Shown here in pieces: positions 1 through 5,718 of a stretch of 7,768 nt of DNA. Source of the stretch: Bradyrhizobium sp. (GTDB taxonomy: Bacteria; Pseudomonadota; Alphaproteobacteria; Rhizobiales; Xanthobacteraceae); NCBI GenBank assembly GCA_025960445.1, contig JAICIT010000100.1:1-7768 (forward strand). Direction: 5' to 3'. Within the stretch, counting starts at the first letter, position 1. Every line of letters starts with the position of its first letter. Made by a program: the position numbers and the translations under genes. Below the pieces are notes generated by a model. It worked only from the letters and a program-made list of their open reading frames with translations, was not told the DNA's origin and made no database searches.

Positions 1-544
1 AACTCGCATACAGCGCCAGCGCGAACAGCGCGAGTGCGCCCACAATGAAACCCAGCGCGAATGGCCAGAACTTGCCGCGGCGCGGCTTCACGAGCGCTGC
101 CGGTTGCGGCTCTGGCGTGGCGACGAGCGCATGCTCGCGTTCGACCATGCGCCGCGCAACGTAATCGGTAACCGCGTCGACGATATCGGTGACGTCATGC
201 GACTCCGCGATCACGATGCGGCCGAAACGGGTGTCCTGCACGAAGCGGTAGATCCGCTTGTCGCGTCCCATCACGACATGAGCGACCACATCGATCCACA
301 GCCGCGGCGTCTCGCCCTGGCTGATGCCGCGATCGAACAGATCGACACGATCCGGAATTTGCGCGAACAACGGCTCCAGCGCGTCGTTCAGAATTTCCAG
401 CCGCGCCACTTCGGCATCGCGCAGGTCGACGACGACTCCGGTGCGATCGGCCGCCTCGATCCGAGCCTGCCGCAAGGCATCGCGCAGCCGAATCGGATGC
501 CGATCGCTCACGGCCTGGGTTGCGGTATTTGACGCCTCTGACAT
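1..544 (-). CDS. Unrecognised protein with one C-terminal membrane segment (partial, cut by left edge)
   Basis: An open frame runs from an ATG at 544-542 off the left edge with no stop, giving 181 residues (N-terminus MSEASNTATQ). I do not recognise a named family. Residues about 1-140 are soluble and charged, rich in Asp, Arg and Glu, with a mixed helix/strand pattern (for example RLWIDVVAHVVMGRDKRIYR near 81-100). A Pro-rich linker (TPEPQPAALVKPRRGK, 143-158) leads to a hydrophobic stretch from residue 159 to the cut end (FWPFALGFIVGALALFALAL). The protein is therefore probably a tail-anchored or single-pass inner-membrane protein with the basic PRRGK on the cytoplasmic side. An AGGGG lies 11 nt before the ATG, a weak ribosome site; a GTG further upstream in frame is a possible alternative start. 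Third positions are G/C-rich, supporting real coding. Function unknown. Confidence 0.75.
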   Translation of the reverse strand, partial: MSEASNTATQAVSDRHPIRLRDALRQARIEAADRTGVVVDLRDAEVARLEILNDALEPLFAQIPDRVDLFDRGISQGETPRLWIDVVAHVVMGRDKRIYRFVQDTRFGRIVIAESHDVTDIVDAVTDYVARRMVEREHALVATPEPQPAALVKPRRGKFWPFALGFIVGALALFALALYAS

Positions 545-569
545 CCGCTTGATCGCCCCTGTCCCAATG

Positions 570-647
570 GTCCCCACGGGACTTAGCGTATCAGCAACCC
601 CGAATTCCGCAAACGTTCTTTGCTGCCAAATACTTAGGGGTTGATAC
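570..647. other. Two consecutive stem-loops in the gap upstream of the leftmost gene
   Basis: GTCCC-CAC-GGGAC (570-582) is a perfect 5-bp inverted repeat. It is followed by a larger one: GTATC (588-592) plus AACCCC (596-601) pair with GGGGTT (637-642) plus GATAC (643-647), which is 11 pairs with a 3-nt bulge. The long loop contains its own 5-bp hairpin, GCAAA (609-613) with TTTGC (619-623). On the minus strand this would be the promoter or 5' leader of the gene starting at 544. On the plus strand it would be the body of a short RNA ending at the terminator at 658-710. I could not find a convincing promoter in either direction. Confidence 0.5.
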
Positions 648-657
648 GGGGAAACGA

Positions 658-710
658 CTGCGGCCCCGCCCGGACAAGCCGGAGGGGCCACTGCGCAGTT
701 TTGCTTTTTT
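658..710 (+). terminator. Intrinsic terminator, plus-strand orientation
   Basis: GGCCCC (662-667) and CCGG (670-673) pair with CCGG (679-682) and GGGGCC (684-689) around an ACAAG loop. CTGC (658-661) can also pair with GCAG (695-698), which brings the T-tract TTTTGCTTTTTT (699-710) directly next to the stem. This is a good rho-independent terminator for rightward transcription. Read leftward, which is the direction of the aceA/DUF4170 transcript, the same hairpin is followed only by a poor TCGTTTCCCC tract, so termination there would be weaker. No plus-strand gene precedes it in the window. Confidence 0.65.
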
Positions 711-729
711 AGTCCCGGACCGGCCGATA

Positions 730-939
730 TCAGGCCGGGACGCGAGAGGGCTCTTCGACAATCGAGAAACGCACGCCGGCTTTATGCCGGTTCTCTTCCG
801 ATACCTCGCGCCAGCACTCCTCGGCCTCCTTGCGCGTCTTGAACGGGCCTTTGACCTGGGCGGAGCCTTCCACGAGCTTGTGGAAGTTCATCGAACCGAA
901 CTCGCCCCCAATCACCCAGAAATTGCTGCCTTTGGTCAT
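730..939 (-). CDS. DUF4170 family small protein
   Basis: A protein of 69 residues (MTKGSNFWVIGGEFGSMNFH...) matching the alphaproteobacterial DUF4170 pattern: an N-terminal FWVIGGEF strand, a central GPFKTRKEAEECWREVSEEN segment (GPF, then an Ala/Glu helix with Trp), and a final Arg-Phe-Ser-Ile strand. The fold looks like a small alpha/beta domain with no signal peptide or membrane segment; the family's function is unknown. Two adjacent ATGs exist (942 and 939). AGGAGG sits 2 nt from the first and 5 nt from the second, so I prefer 939. The gene begins 12 nt after the aceA stop (9 nt if the first ATG is used), so it is almost certainly translated from the aceA message. This suggests, but does not show, a role tied to acetate or fatty-acid growth. 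Confidence 0.85.
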   Translation of the reverse strand: MTKGSNFWVIGGEFGSMNFHKLVEGSAQVKGPFKTRKEAEECWREVSEENRHKAGVRFSIVEEPSRVPA

Positions 940-951
940 CATTGCCTCCTG

Positions 952-2259
952 TTATTCAGCCGCCTGAATCTGGACCTCAGAACCGTGAGCCTTGAACTGG
1001 GCGGCTTCGGTGGAGTCGTGAAGCGCCGTGGTCGACGAGGTGCCGGCTGTGATCGTGGTCGACACCAGATCGAAGTAGCCCGTGCCGACTTCGCGCTGAT
1101 GGCGGGTCGCCGAATAGCCGTGCTTCTCCGATGCGAACTCGGCTTGCTGCAGGCGAGAGTAAGCTGCCATGCCTTCGGCCTTGTAGCCGCGCGCCAGTTC
1201 GAACATGCCGTGATTGAGGGAATGGAAACCCGCCAACGTCACGAACTGGAATTTGTATCCCATCGCGCCGATTTCGCGCTGGAACTTAGCGATCGTCGCC
1301 TTGTCGATGTTGGCTTCCCAGTTGAACGAGGGTGAGCAGTTATAAGCTAGCATCTTGCCGGGATAGACCTTGTGCACGGCCTCGGCGAATTCCTTTGCTT
1401 CCTTCAAGTTCGGCGTCGAGGTTTCCCACCACAGCAAATCCGCATATTTCGCGAACGCGATGCCGCGCTTGATGCAATGGGCGAGCCCCGTGCCGGGCTT
1501 GAGACGGAAGAAACCTTCGGGGGTGCGCTCGCCCGTGATGAACTCGCGATCGCGCTCGTCGACGTCAGCGGTGATGAGCTTGGCGCTCTCGGCGTCAGTG
1601 CGCGCGAGCACAAAGGTGGGCGTGCCGCAAACGTCGGCCGCCAGACGCGCGGCAATCAGGTTGCGCTCATGCGCCGCGGTCGGGATCAGAACCTTGCCGC
1701 CCATGTGGCCGCACTTCTTTTCAGAGGCAAGCTGGTCCTCGAAGTGAACGCCGGCGGCGCCCGCCTCGATATAGGCTTTCATGATTTCGAACGAGTTCAA
1801 CGGACCGCCAAAGCCGGCCTCGGCGTCGGCCACGATTGGAACGAACCAGTCGATCTTGGCGCCGCCCTCGGAGTGCTCGATCTGATCGGCGCGCTGGAAG
1901 GTGCGGTTGATGCGGCGGCACAGCTCCGGCCCGGCATTGGCGGGATAAAGGCTCTGGTCGGGATACATCGCGCCCGCGGTGTTGGCATCGGCAGCGACTT
2001 GCCAGCCCGAAAGGTAGATCGCGGGCAGTCCAGCGCGTGCCTGCTGCATGGCCTGGTTGCCGGTTACCGCACCGAGCGAATTGACGTAGGGTTCCTTTTT
2101 CAGGGATTCCCAGAGCCGATTGGCGCCTTTTTCGGCCAGCGTATAGGCGATCGGCACGGAGCCGCGCAGCCGCTCAACTTCGGCCGGGGTGTAAGGGCGG
2201 CTGATGCCGTCGAAACGCCCGGCGGGCGCGGGGACTAGCTGCTCAAAGGTCTTCGCCAT
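952..2259 (-). CDS. aceA: Isocitrate lyase
   Basis: Isocitrate lyase (EC 4.1.3.1) cleaves isocitrate to glyoxylate and succinate, the first step of the cytoplasmic glyoxylate shunt, which allows growth on acetate and fatty acids. The protein is 435 aa, the usual length of the short bacterial form. Signatures: SGWQVAAD (84-91), the metal-site region ADAEAGFGG (144-152), the catalytic KKCGH loop (181-185, Cys183), NCSPSFNW (307-314) and [11 protein letters not shown] (341-351). The catalytic residues of the family are intact. The ATG at 2259 is preferred: GGAG lies 7 nt upstream, and the in-frame TTG at 2271 would place the ribosome site inside the gene. The divergent neighbour is a ScfR/RamB-type regulator, a class that controls this gene in other bacteria. 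The downstream DUF4170 gene is co-oriented and close. Malate synthase, the partner enzyme, is not in the window. Confidence 0.97.
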   Translation of the reverse strand: MAKTFEQLVPAPAGRFDGISRPYTPAEVERLRGSVPIAYTLAEKGANRLWESLKKEPYVNSLGAVTGNQAMQQARAGLPAIYLSGWQVAADANTAGAMYPDQSLYPANAGPELCRRINRTFQRADQIEHSEGGAKIDWFVPIVADAEAGFGGPLNSFEIMKAYIEAGAAGVHFEDQLASEKKCGHMGGKVLIPTAAHERNLIAARLAADVCGTPTFVLARTDAESAKLITADVDERDREFITGERTPEGFFRLKPGTGLAHCIKRGIAFAKYADLLWWETSTPNLKEAKEFAEAVHKVYPGKMLAYNCSPSFNWEANIDKATIAKFQREIGAMGYKFQFVTLAGFHSLNHGMFELARGYKAEGMAAYSRLQQAEFASEKHGYSATRHQREVGTGYFDLVSTTITAGTSSTTALHDSTEAAQFKAHGSEVQIQAAE

Positions 2260-2427
2260 CGTAATCTCCAATCGACATTCGTGACAGTGCGTTGCGAAAC
2301 GTGGCTGGAGCTAAACGCGAATCGCGTTAATTCGTATATAGATCTTGCATTCTAATGATGATGTCTTGTAACATATTCTCTTGTAGTAAGTGTCACTTTG
2401 TCAATTTTTGTCACATGCGAGGCTGCC
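2260..2427. promoter_or_regulatory. Divergent aceA / scfR-type regulator control region
   Basis: This A+T-richer 168-bp gap must hold both promoters. For aceA (minus strand) TATATA at 2340-2335 is a possible -10, without a clear -35. For the regulator (plus strand) TTGCAT (2345-2350), 18 nt, TAACAT (2369-2374) is a possible sigma-70-like pair. The gap also has repeats: TCTTG(C/T)A at 2343, 2364 and 2379; TTTGTCA at 2397-2403 and 2407-2413; and TGTCAC at 2391-2396 and 2409-2414 with its complement at 2281-2286. These are candidate half-sites for the divergent regulator. Promoter assignments are by eye and tentative. Confidence 0.55.
2314..2328. promoter_or_regulatory. Inverted repeat AACGCG-AAT-CGCGTT, candidate aceA operator
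   Basis: A perfect 6-bp inverted repeat with a 3-nt centre lies about 55 bp before the aceA ATG. It begins 7 bp downstream, in the aceA direction, of the TATATA proposed as the -10 element, so it would overlap the transcription start. That position would suit a repressor site. The binding protein is not known; the divergent regulator or another DNA-binding protein could use it. Confidence 0.4.
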
Positions 2428-3873
2428 ATGGCAACGGACGCCGGCAAAAAACTGTTCGTCGGACCGCGCTTTCGGCGCATCCGCCAGCAACTCGGCCTGT
2501 CACAGACCCAGATTGCCGAGGGGCTCGGGATCTCGCCGAGCTACGTCAATCTGATCGAGCGCAACCAACGCCCGGTCACCGCGCAGATACTGCTGCGGCT
2601 GGCCGAGACCTATGACCTTGATCTCCGCGACCTCGCCACCGCCGATGAGGATCGTTTCTTCGCCGAACTGAACGAAATTTTTTCCGATCCGCTGTTCCGG
2701 CAGATCGAGCTTCCGAAACAGGAGCTGCGCGATCTCGCGGAATTGTGCCCGGGCATCACGCATTCGCTGCAGCGGCTTTACGCCGCCTATACCGAAGCTC
2801 GCCGCGGCGAAACCCTGGTCGCCGCCCAAATGGCTGATCGCGACCAGGCCAGCAGATTCGAGGCCAATCCGATCGAGCGGGTTCGCGAGCTGATCGAGGC
2901 CAATCGCAACTATTTCCCCGAAGTCGAACAGGCGGCGGAAAATCTGCGCGATGAATTGAACGTGCCTGCCGAACAGCTGTTTGCTGCGCTCGCGGCGCGC
3001 TTGCGCGAGAAGCATTCCATTGTGACACGCATTATGCCGCTCGATGTCATGCGCGAGACGTTGCGGCGCTTCGATCGCCATCGGCGTCAAGTGCTTATCT
3101 CGGAACTGGTGGACGGCCCCGGCCGCGCCTTTCAGCTCGCCTTCCAGATCGGGCTTGCCGAATGCTCCGGCCCGTTCGAGACGATCATCAATCGCGCCGG
3201 TCCGCTCGATGACACCCCGCGCCGGCTTTATCGCATTACGCTCGCAAATTACTTCGCTGCCGCTGTGATGATGCCGTACCAGGCTTTTCATGCGGCTGCC
3301 GAAGCTCTCGGCTACGATGTCCATGTGCTCGGCCAACGCTTCAATGCGGGATTCGAGCAGGTCTGTCATCGCCTGACGACGCTGCAGCGGCCGAACGCGC
3401 GCGGGGTGCCGTTCTTCATGTTGCGCGTCGACAATGCAGGCAATGTCTCGAAGCGATTTTCGTCCGGCACATTCCCGTTCTCGAAGTTCGGCGGCACCTG
3501 CCCGCTCTGGAATGTACACTCGACGTTCGACACACCGGACCGCCTGCTCAAGCAGGTGATCGAATTGCCTGATGGCACCCGATATTTTTCGATCGCCCAG
3601 ATGGTGCGCCGGCCGATCGCGCCGCACCCGCAGCCGCAGCCGCGCTTTGCAATCGGGCTCGGTTGTGAAATTCGTCATGCGTCTCGGCTGGTTTACGCCG
3701 CCGGAATCGATCTCGAGAAGACGGAGGGCACGCCGATCGGCGTCAACTGCCGGCTGTGCGAACGCGAGAATTGCAGCCAACGCGCCGAGCCGCCGATCAC
3801 GCGCAGCCTGATCCTGGACGAAAACACCCGCCGCGTTTCTTCGTTTGCCTTCAGCAATGCAAGGGAGTTGTGA
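2428..3873 (+). CDS. XRE-type transcriptional regulator of short-chain acyl metabolism (ScfR/RamB/PrpR class)
   Basis: A 481-aa cytoplasmic regulator. An N-terminal XRE helix-turn-helix spans about 13-66, with recognition region SPSYVNLIERNQRPV (36-50). A middle domain related to the IrrE/M78 fold follows (about 190-290), and a C-terminal DUF2083-type domain with Cys358, Cys413, Cys441, Cys444 and Cys449 (CRLCERENC). Relatives such as RamB and PrpR sense short-chain acyl-CoA status and regulate aceA, methylcitrate or propionate genes; some are reported to carry an Fe-S cluster. In the middle domain the peptidase HExxH is replaced by FQIGL (239-243), so protease activity is not expected. The ATG at 2428 has GAGG 5 nt upstream; the in-frame TTG at 2398 lacks a comparable site. 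Its position back to back with aceA makes aceA the likely target, as repressor or activator, with likely autoregulation from the shared gap. Class assignment is firm; the exact effector is inferred. Confidence 0.9.
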   Translation: MATDAGKKLFVGPRFRRIRQQLGLSQTQIAEGLGISPSYVNLIERNQRPVTAQILLRLAETYDLDLRDLATADEDRFFAELNEIFSDPLFRQIELPKQELRDLAELCPGITHSLQRLYAAYTEARRGETLVAAQMADRDQASRFEANPIERVRELIEANRNYFPEVEQAAENLRDELNVPAEQLFAALAARLREKHSIVTRIMPLDVMRETLRRFDRHRRQVLISELVDGPGRAFQLAFQIGLAECSGPFETIINRAGPLDDTPRRLYRITLANYFAAAVMMPYQAFHAAAEALGYDVHVLGQRFNAGFEQVCHRLTTLQRPNARGVPFFMLRVDNAGNVSKRFSSGTFPFSKFGGTCPLWNVHSTFDTPDRLLKQVIELPDGTRYFSIAQMVRRPIAPHPQPQPRFAIGLGCEIRHASRLVYAAGIDLEKTEGTPIGVNCRLCERENCSQRAEPPITRSLILDENTRRVSSFAFSNAREL

Positions 3874-3895
3874 GCTTGCGGGGTGACCTGCATTT

Positions 3896-3910
3896 GGTTC
3901 AATTTGAACC
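3896..3910. promoter_or_regulatory. 15-bp perfect palindrome GGTTCAATTTGAACC
   Basis: Two 7-bp arms (GGTTCAA/TTGAACC) flank a single central T, 22 bp after the regulator's stop codon. There is no T-tract after it, so it is not a normal intrinsic terminator. It has the shape of a dimeric repressor site, but no plus-strand gene starts for another 340 bp. Owner unknown. Confidence 0.4.
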
Positions 3911-3936
3911 GCGCGAGACACAATCAGCATCTTGCA

Positions 3937-4022
3937 CCGTCATTGCCAGCGCCAGCGAAGCAATCCATGGAGCAAACGTCAGGAGTGGATTGCTTCGTCG
4001 CGTTCTCTCGTCGCAGAGACGG
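3937..4022. repeat. Degenerate Bradyrhizobium-type intergenic palindromic repeat
   Basis: CGAAGCAATCCA (3956-3967) and TGGATTGCTTCG (3986-3997) form a perfect 12-bp inverted repeat around an 18-nt centre. The outer arms CCGTCATTGC (3937-3946) and GCAGAGACGG (4013-4022) match at 8 of 10 positions. The wording (CCGTCATTGC...GAAGCAATCCA...TGGATTGCTTCGTCGC) is a repeat I recall as common between genes in Bradyrhizobium and Rhodopseudomonas. This copy looks eroded in the outer arms. It has no coding capacity; it probably forms a long hairpin in any readthrough RNA from the upstream gene. Confidence 0.7.
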
Positions 4023-4252
4023 CGCGCGCAATTGCATCCGTACCTCCGCGATCTAAATCGCTGACGCACCATTCGACGTCGTCACTGCTTCCGCTGATAG
4101 AGTGAGTAATTGTCGCCCCGGATGAGCCAGGCTCGCCGCTTCTTATGGTCACTTTTTGTGGGGAGGGATGAAGACCGGCGATGAGTAGCGGATGACGCTC
4201 ACGCCAAATTTCGCTACACAACTAGCGAATTCAATTTCCGACCGGTAACCAG
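4023..4252. other. Remaining intergenic stretch before the transglycosylase gene
   Basis: This is the rest of the 379-bp gap. No ORF here has convincing coding character. It contains a short inverted repeat GAGCC-A-GGCTC (4124-4134) and the leader inverted repeat at 4210-4229. The promoter of the transglycosylase should lie here, but I cannot point to a clear -35/-10 pair, and I see no intrinsic terminator for the regulator gene. Confidence 0.5.
4210..4229. promoter_or_regulatory. Inverted repeat TTCGCTA-CACAAC-TAGCGAA in the transglycosylase leader
   Basis: Perfect 7-bp arms with a 6-nt spacer end 23 bp before the ATG at 4253. It could be an operator near the promoter or an RNA hairpin close to the ribosome site, which is itself weak here. 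The binding factor is unknown. Confidence 0.4.
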
Positions 4253-5566
4253 ATGCGAAACGGTTCAATGCCACGAATTTATGCTGGCGCTACCCTGTTG
4301 GTTCTAATATCCGCTCCGCTGCTGGCACTGGCTCAACCGATCGTCACTCCAGCCAGACCAATCGTCGCACCACTGCCTCGCGGCGCCGCTTGCCACGGCG
4401 GCATGAGCTTCGATCGCTTTCTGGCCGATTTGAAATCGCAGGCCGCGAAAGCCGGGGTCTCAGCGCGCGCGATCAGCGAAGCCTCGCCCTACCTCGTGTA
4501 CGATCAAGGCATCGTCAATCGGGACCGAGGCCAGCGTGTATTCGGTCAGGTGTTCACAGAGTTTGCCGGCCGCATGGCGGCGAGCTACCGAATGCAGCAG
4601 GGACAAGCCCGAATCAGGACCTACGCAGCGGCGTTCGCCCGCGCCGAGAAGGAGTATGGCGTTCCGCCGGCGGTGATCGCCGCGTTCTGGGGACTGGAAA
4701 GCGATTTCGGCGCCAACATGGGCAATCTACCGACGTTGCGCTCGCTGGTATCGCTGGCCTATGACTGCCGCCGCTCCCAGATGTTTGCCGGTGAAACGAT
4801 TGCCGCGCTAAAGATCATTGATCGTGGCGACCTCAGTCCCGCGGAGATGGTGGGCTCCTGGGCCGGCGAACTGGGACAAACGCAATTCCTGCCGACACAC
4901 TATTTCAACTACGCGGTCGATTACGATAATGACGGCCACCGCGATCTGCTGCGCAGCCCTGCGGACGTGATCGGCTCGACAGCGAACTACATCGCGAGCG
5001 GCCTGAAATGGCGACGTGGCGAGCCCTGGCTGCAGGAAGTGCGTGTGCCGGCCGATTCCAGCTTCCCATGGGACAAGGCCGACCTCACGGTCCAGTTGCC
5101 GCGCTCCAAATGGTCCCAGTTGGGCGTCAGCTACGCGGATGGCAGGGCGCTGCCGAGTGACAACATGCCTGCATCGTTGCTGTTGCCGATGGGCCGCATG
5201 GGCCCAGCATTCCTGGCCTATGCCAACTTCGGCGTTTACACCGAATGGAATAACTCGCTGATCTATTCCACCACCGCCGGCTATCTGGCGACTCGTATCG
5301 CCGGCGCGCCGCCGATGCAGCGCCCCTTGTCGCGGGTCGCACAACTGCCCTTTCACGAACTGCGCGAGCTGCAGCAATTGCTGGTGCGCGCGGGTTTCGA
5401 TGTCGGGAAGGTCGACGGCGTGATGGGCCAGCAGAGCCGCAGCGCGGTAAAGGCGATGCAGATCAAATACGGCCTGCCCGCCGACTCCTGGCCCACGACC
5501 GAGTTGTTGGCACGGCTGCGCGGATCTCGCGCACAGCCGCTTCCGCATGCGGCCACAGCGCAATAG
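4253..5566 (+). CDS. Lytic murein transglycosylase, MltB-like (GH103) with peptidoglycan-binding domain
   Basis: An exported 437-aa enzyme that cleaves the MurNAc-GlcNAc bond of peptidoglycan to form 1,6-anhydroMurNAc ends, in wall turnover and remodelling. A Sec signal peptide is visible (hydrophobic ATLLVLISAPLLALA, cleavage probably after Ala28 before QP). No lipobox is present, so it should be soluble in the periplasm, unlike lipoprotein MltB. The SLT_2 domain spans about 52-355. The catalytic Glu is Glu149 in WGLESDFG; GELGQTQFLPTHY (205-217) and VDYDNDGHRDLL (222-233) are further family motifs. A C-terminal PG_binding_1 domain lies at about 367-423. Cys48 and Cys172 (AYDCRRS) could form a disulfide. 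The start at 4253 has a weak ribosome site; ATG 4268 would shorten the protein by five residues and keep the signal peptide. It probably has its own promoter. Confidence 0.93.
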   Translation: MRNGSMPRIYAGATLLVLISAPLLALAQPIVTPARPIVAPLPRGAACHGGMSFDRFLADLKSQAAKAGVSARAISEASPYLVYDQGIVNRDRGQRVFGQVFTEFAGRMAASYRMQQGQARIRTYAAAFARAEKEYGVPPAVIAAFWGLESDFGANMGNLPTLRSLVSLAYDCRRSQMFAGETIAALKIIDRGDLSPAEMVGSWAGELGQTQFLPTHYFNYAVDYDNDGHRDLLRSPADVIGSTANYIASGLKWRRGEPWLQEVRVPADSSFPWDKADLTVQLPRSKWSQLGVSYADGRALPSDNMPASLLLPMGRMGPAFLAYANFGVYTEWNNSLIYSTTAGYLATRIAGAPPMQRPLSRVAQLPFHELRELQQLLVRAGFDVGKVDGVMGQQSRSAVKAMQIKYGLPADSWPTTELLARLRGSRAQPLPHAATAQ

Positions 5567-5648
5567 AGCCGATTGCCCCGCGCTACGACGCAAGACGACG
5601 CAATCCATTGTTTTTCCCTGGAGAGTGTGGCTGGATCATTTTCGCCGA

Positions 5649-5673
5649 GTCCGTCATCGGACGCGCATGCGCG
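5649..5673. promoter_or_regulatory. Adjacent hairpin and perfect palindrome upstream of DUF1993 gene
   Basis: GTCCG-TCAT-CGGAC (5649-5662) is a perfect 5-bp hairpin. It runs directly into CGCGCATGCGCG (5662-5673), a 12-bp perfect palindrome ending 45 bp before the DUF1993 start. No T-tract follows, so it is not a typical terminator. It could be an operator or a structured leader. The rest of the 5567-5718 gap shows no gene and no clear promoter. Confidence 0.35.
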
Positions 5674-5718
5674 CGACCGGTTGGCTCACAATCATCTTAG
5701 CAACGAAAAGAGAAATGT

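Noticed and set aside
104..532. Plus-strand open frame at the left end (104-532)
   Set aside because: The minus-strand frame has a coherent hydrophilic domain plus membrane segment and a start at 544; the plus frame lacks these and is an antisense shadow.
784..1335. Long plus-strand open frames opposite aceA (784-1335, 1372-2238)
   Set aside because: They are antisense to a gene with intact isocitrate lyase motifs, their translations are low-complexity Arg/Gly/Ala-rich, and they match no family; they are a by-product of G/C-rich third positions.
2500..3930. 476-aa minus-strand open frame opposite the regulator
   Set aside because: The plus strand encodes a full, recognisable HTH/DUF2083 protein; the opposite frame has no motif or ribosome site and is the usual shadow of high-GC codon bias.
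4124..4134. GAGCC-A-GGCTC as an operator
   Set aside because: Five-bp arms are expected by chance in sequence of this length and composition, and nothing around it adds support.
3979..4221. 80-aa minus-strand open frame between the regulator and the transglycosylase
   Set aside because: It begins inside the leader inverted repeat and ends inside the palindromic repeat, has no ribosome site, and no recognisable domain.
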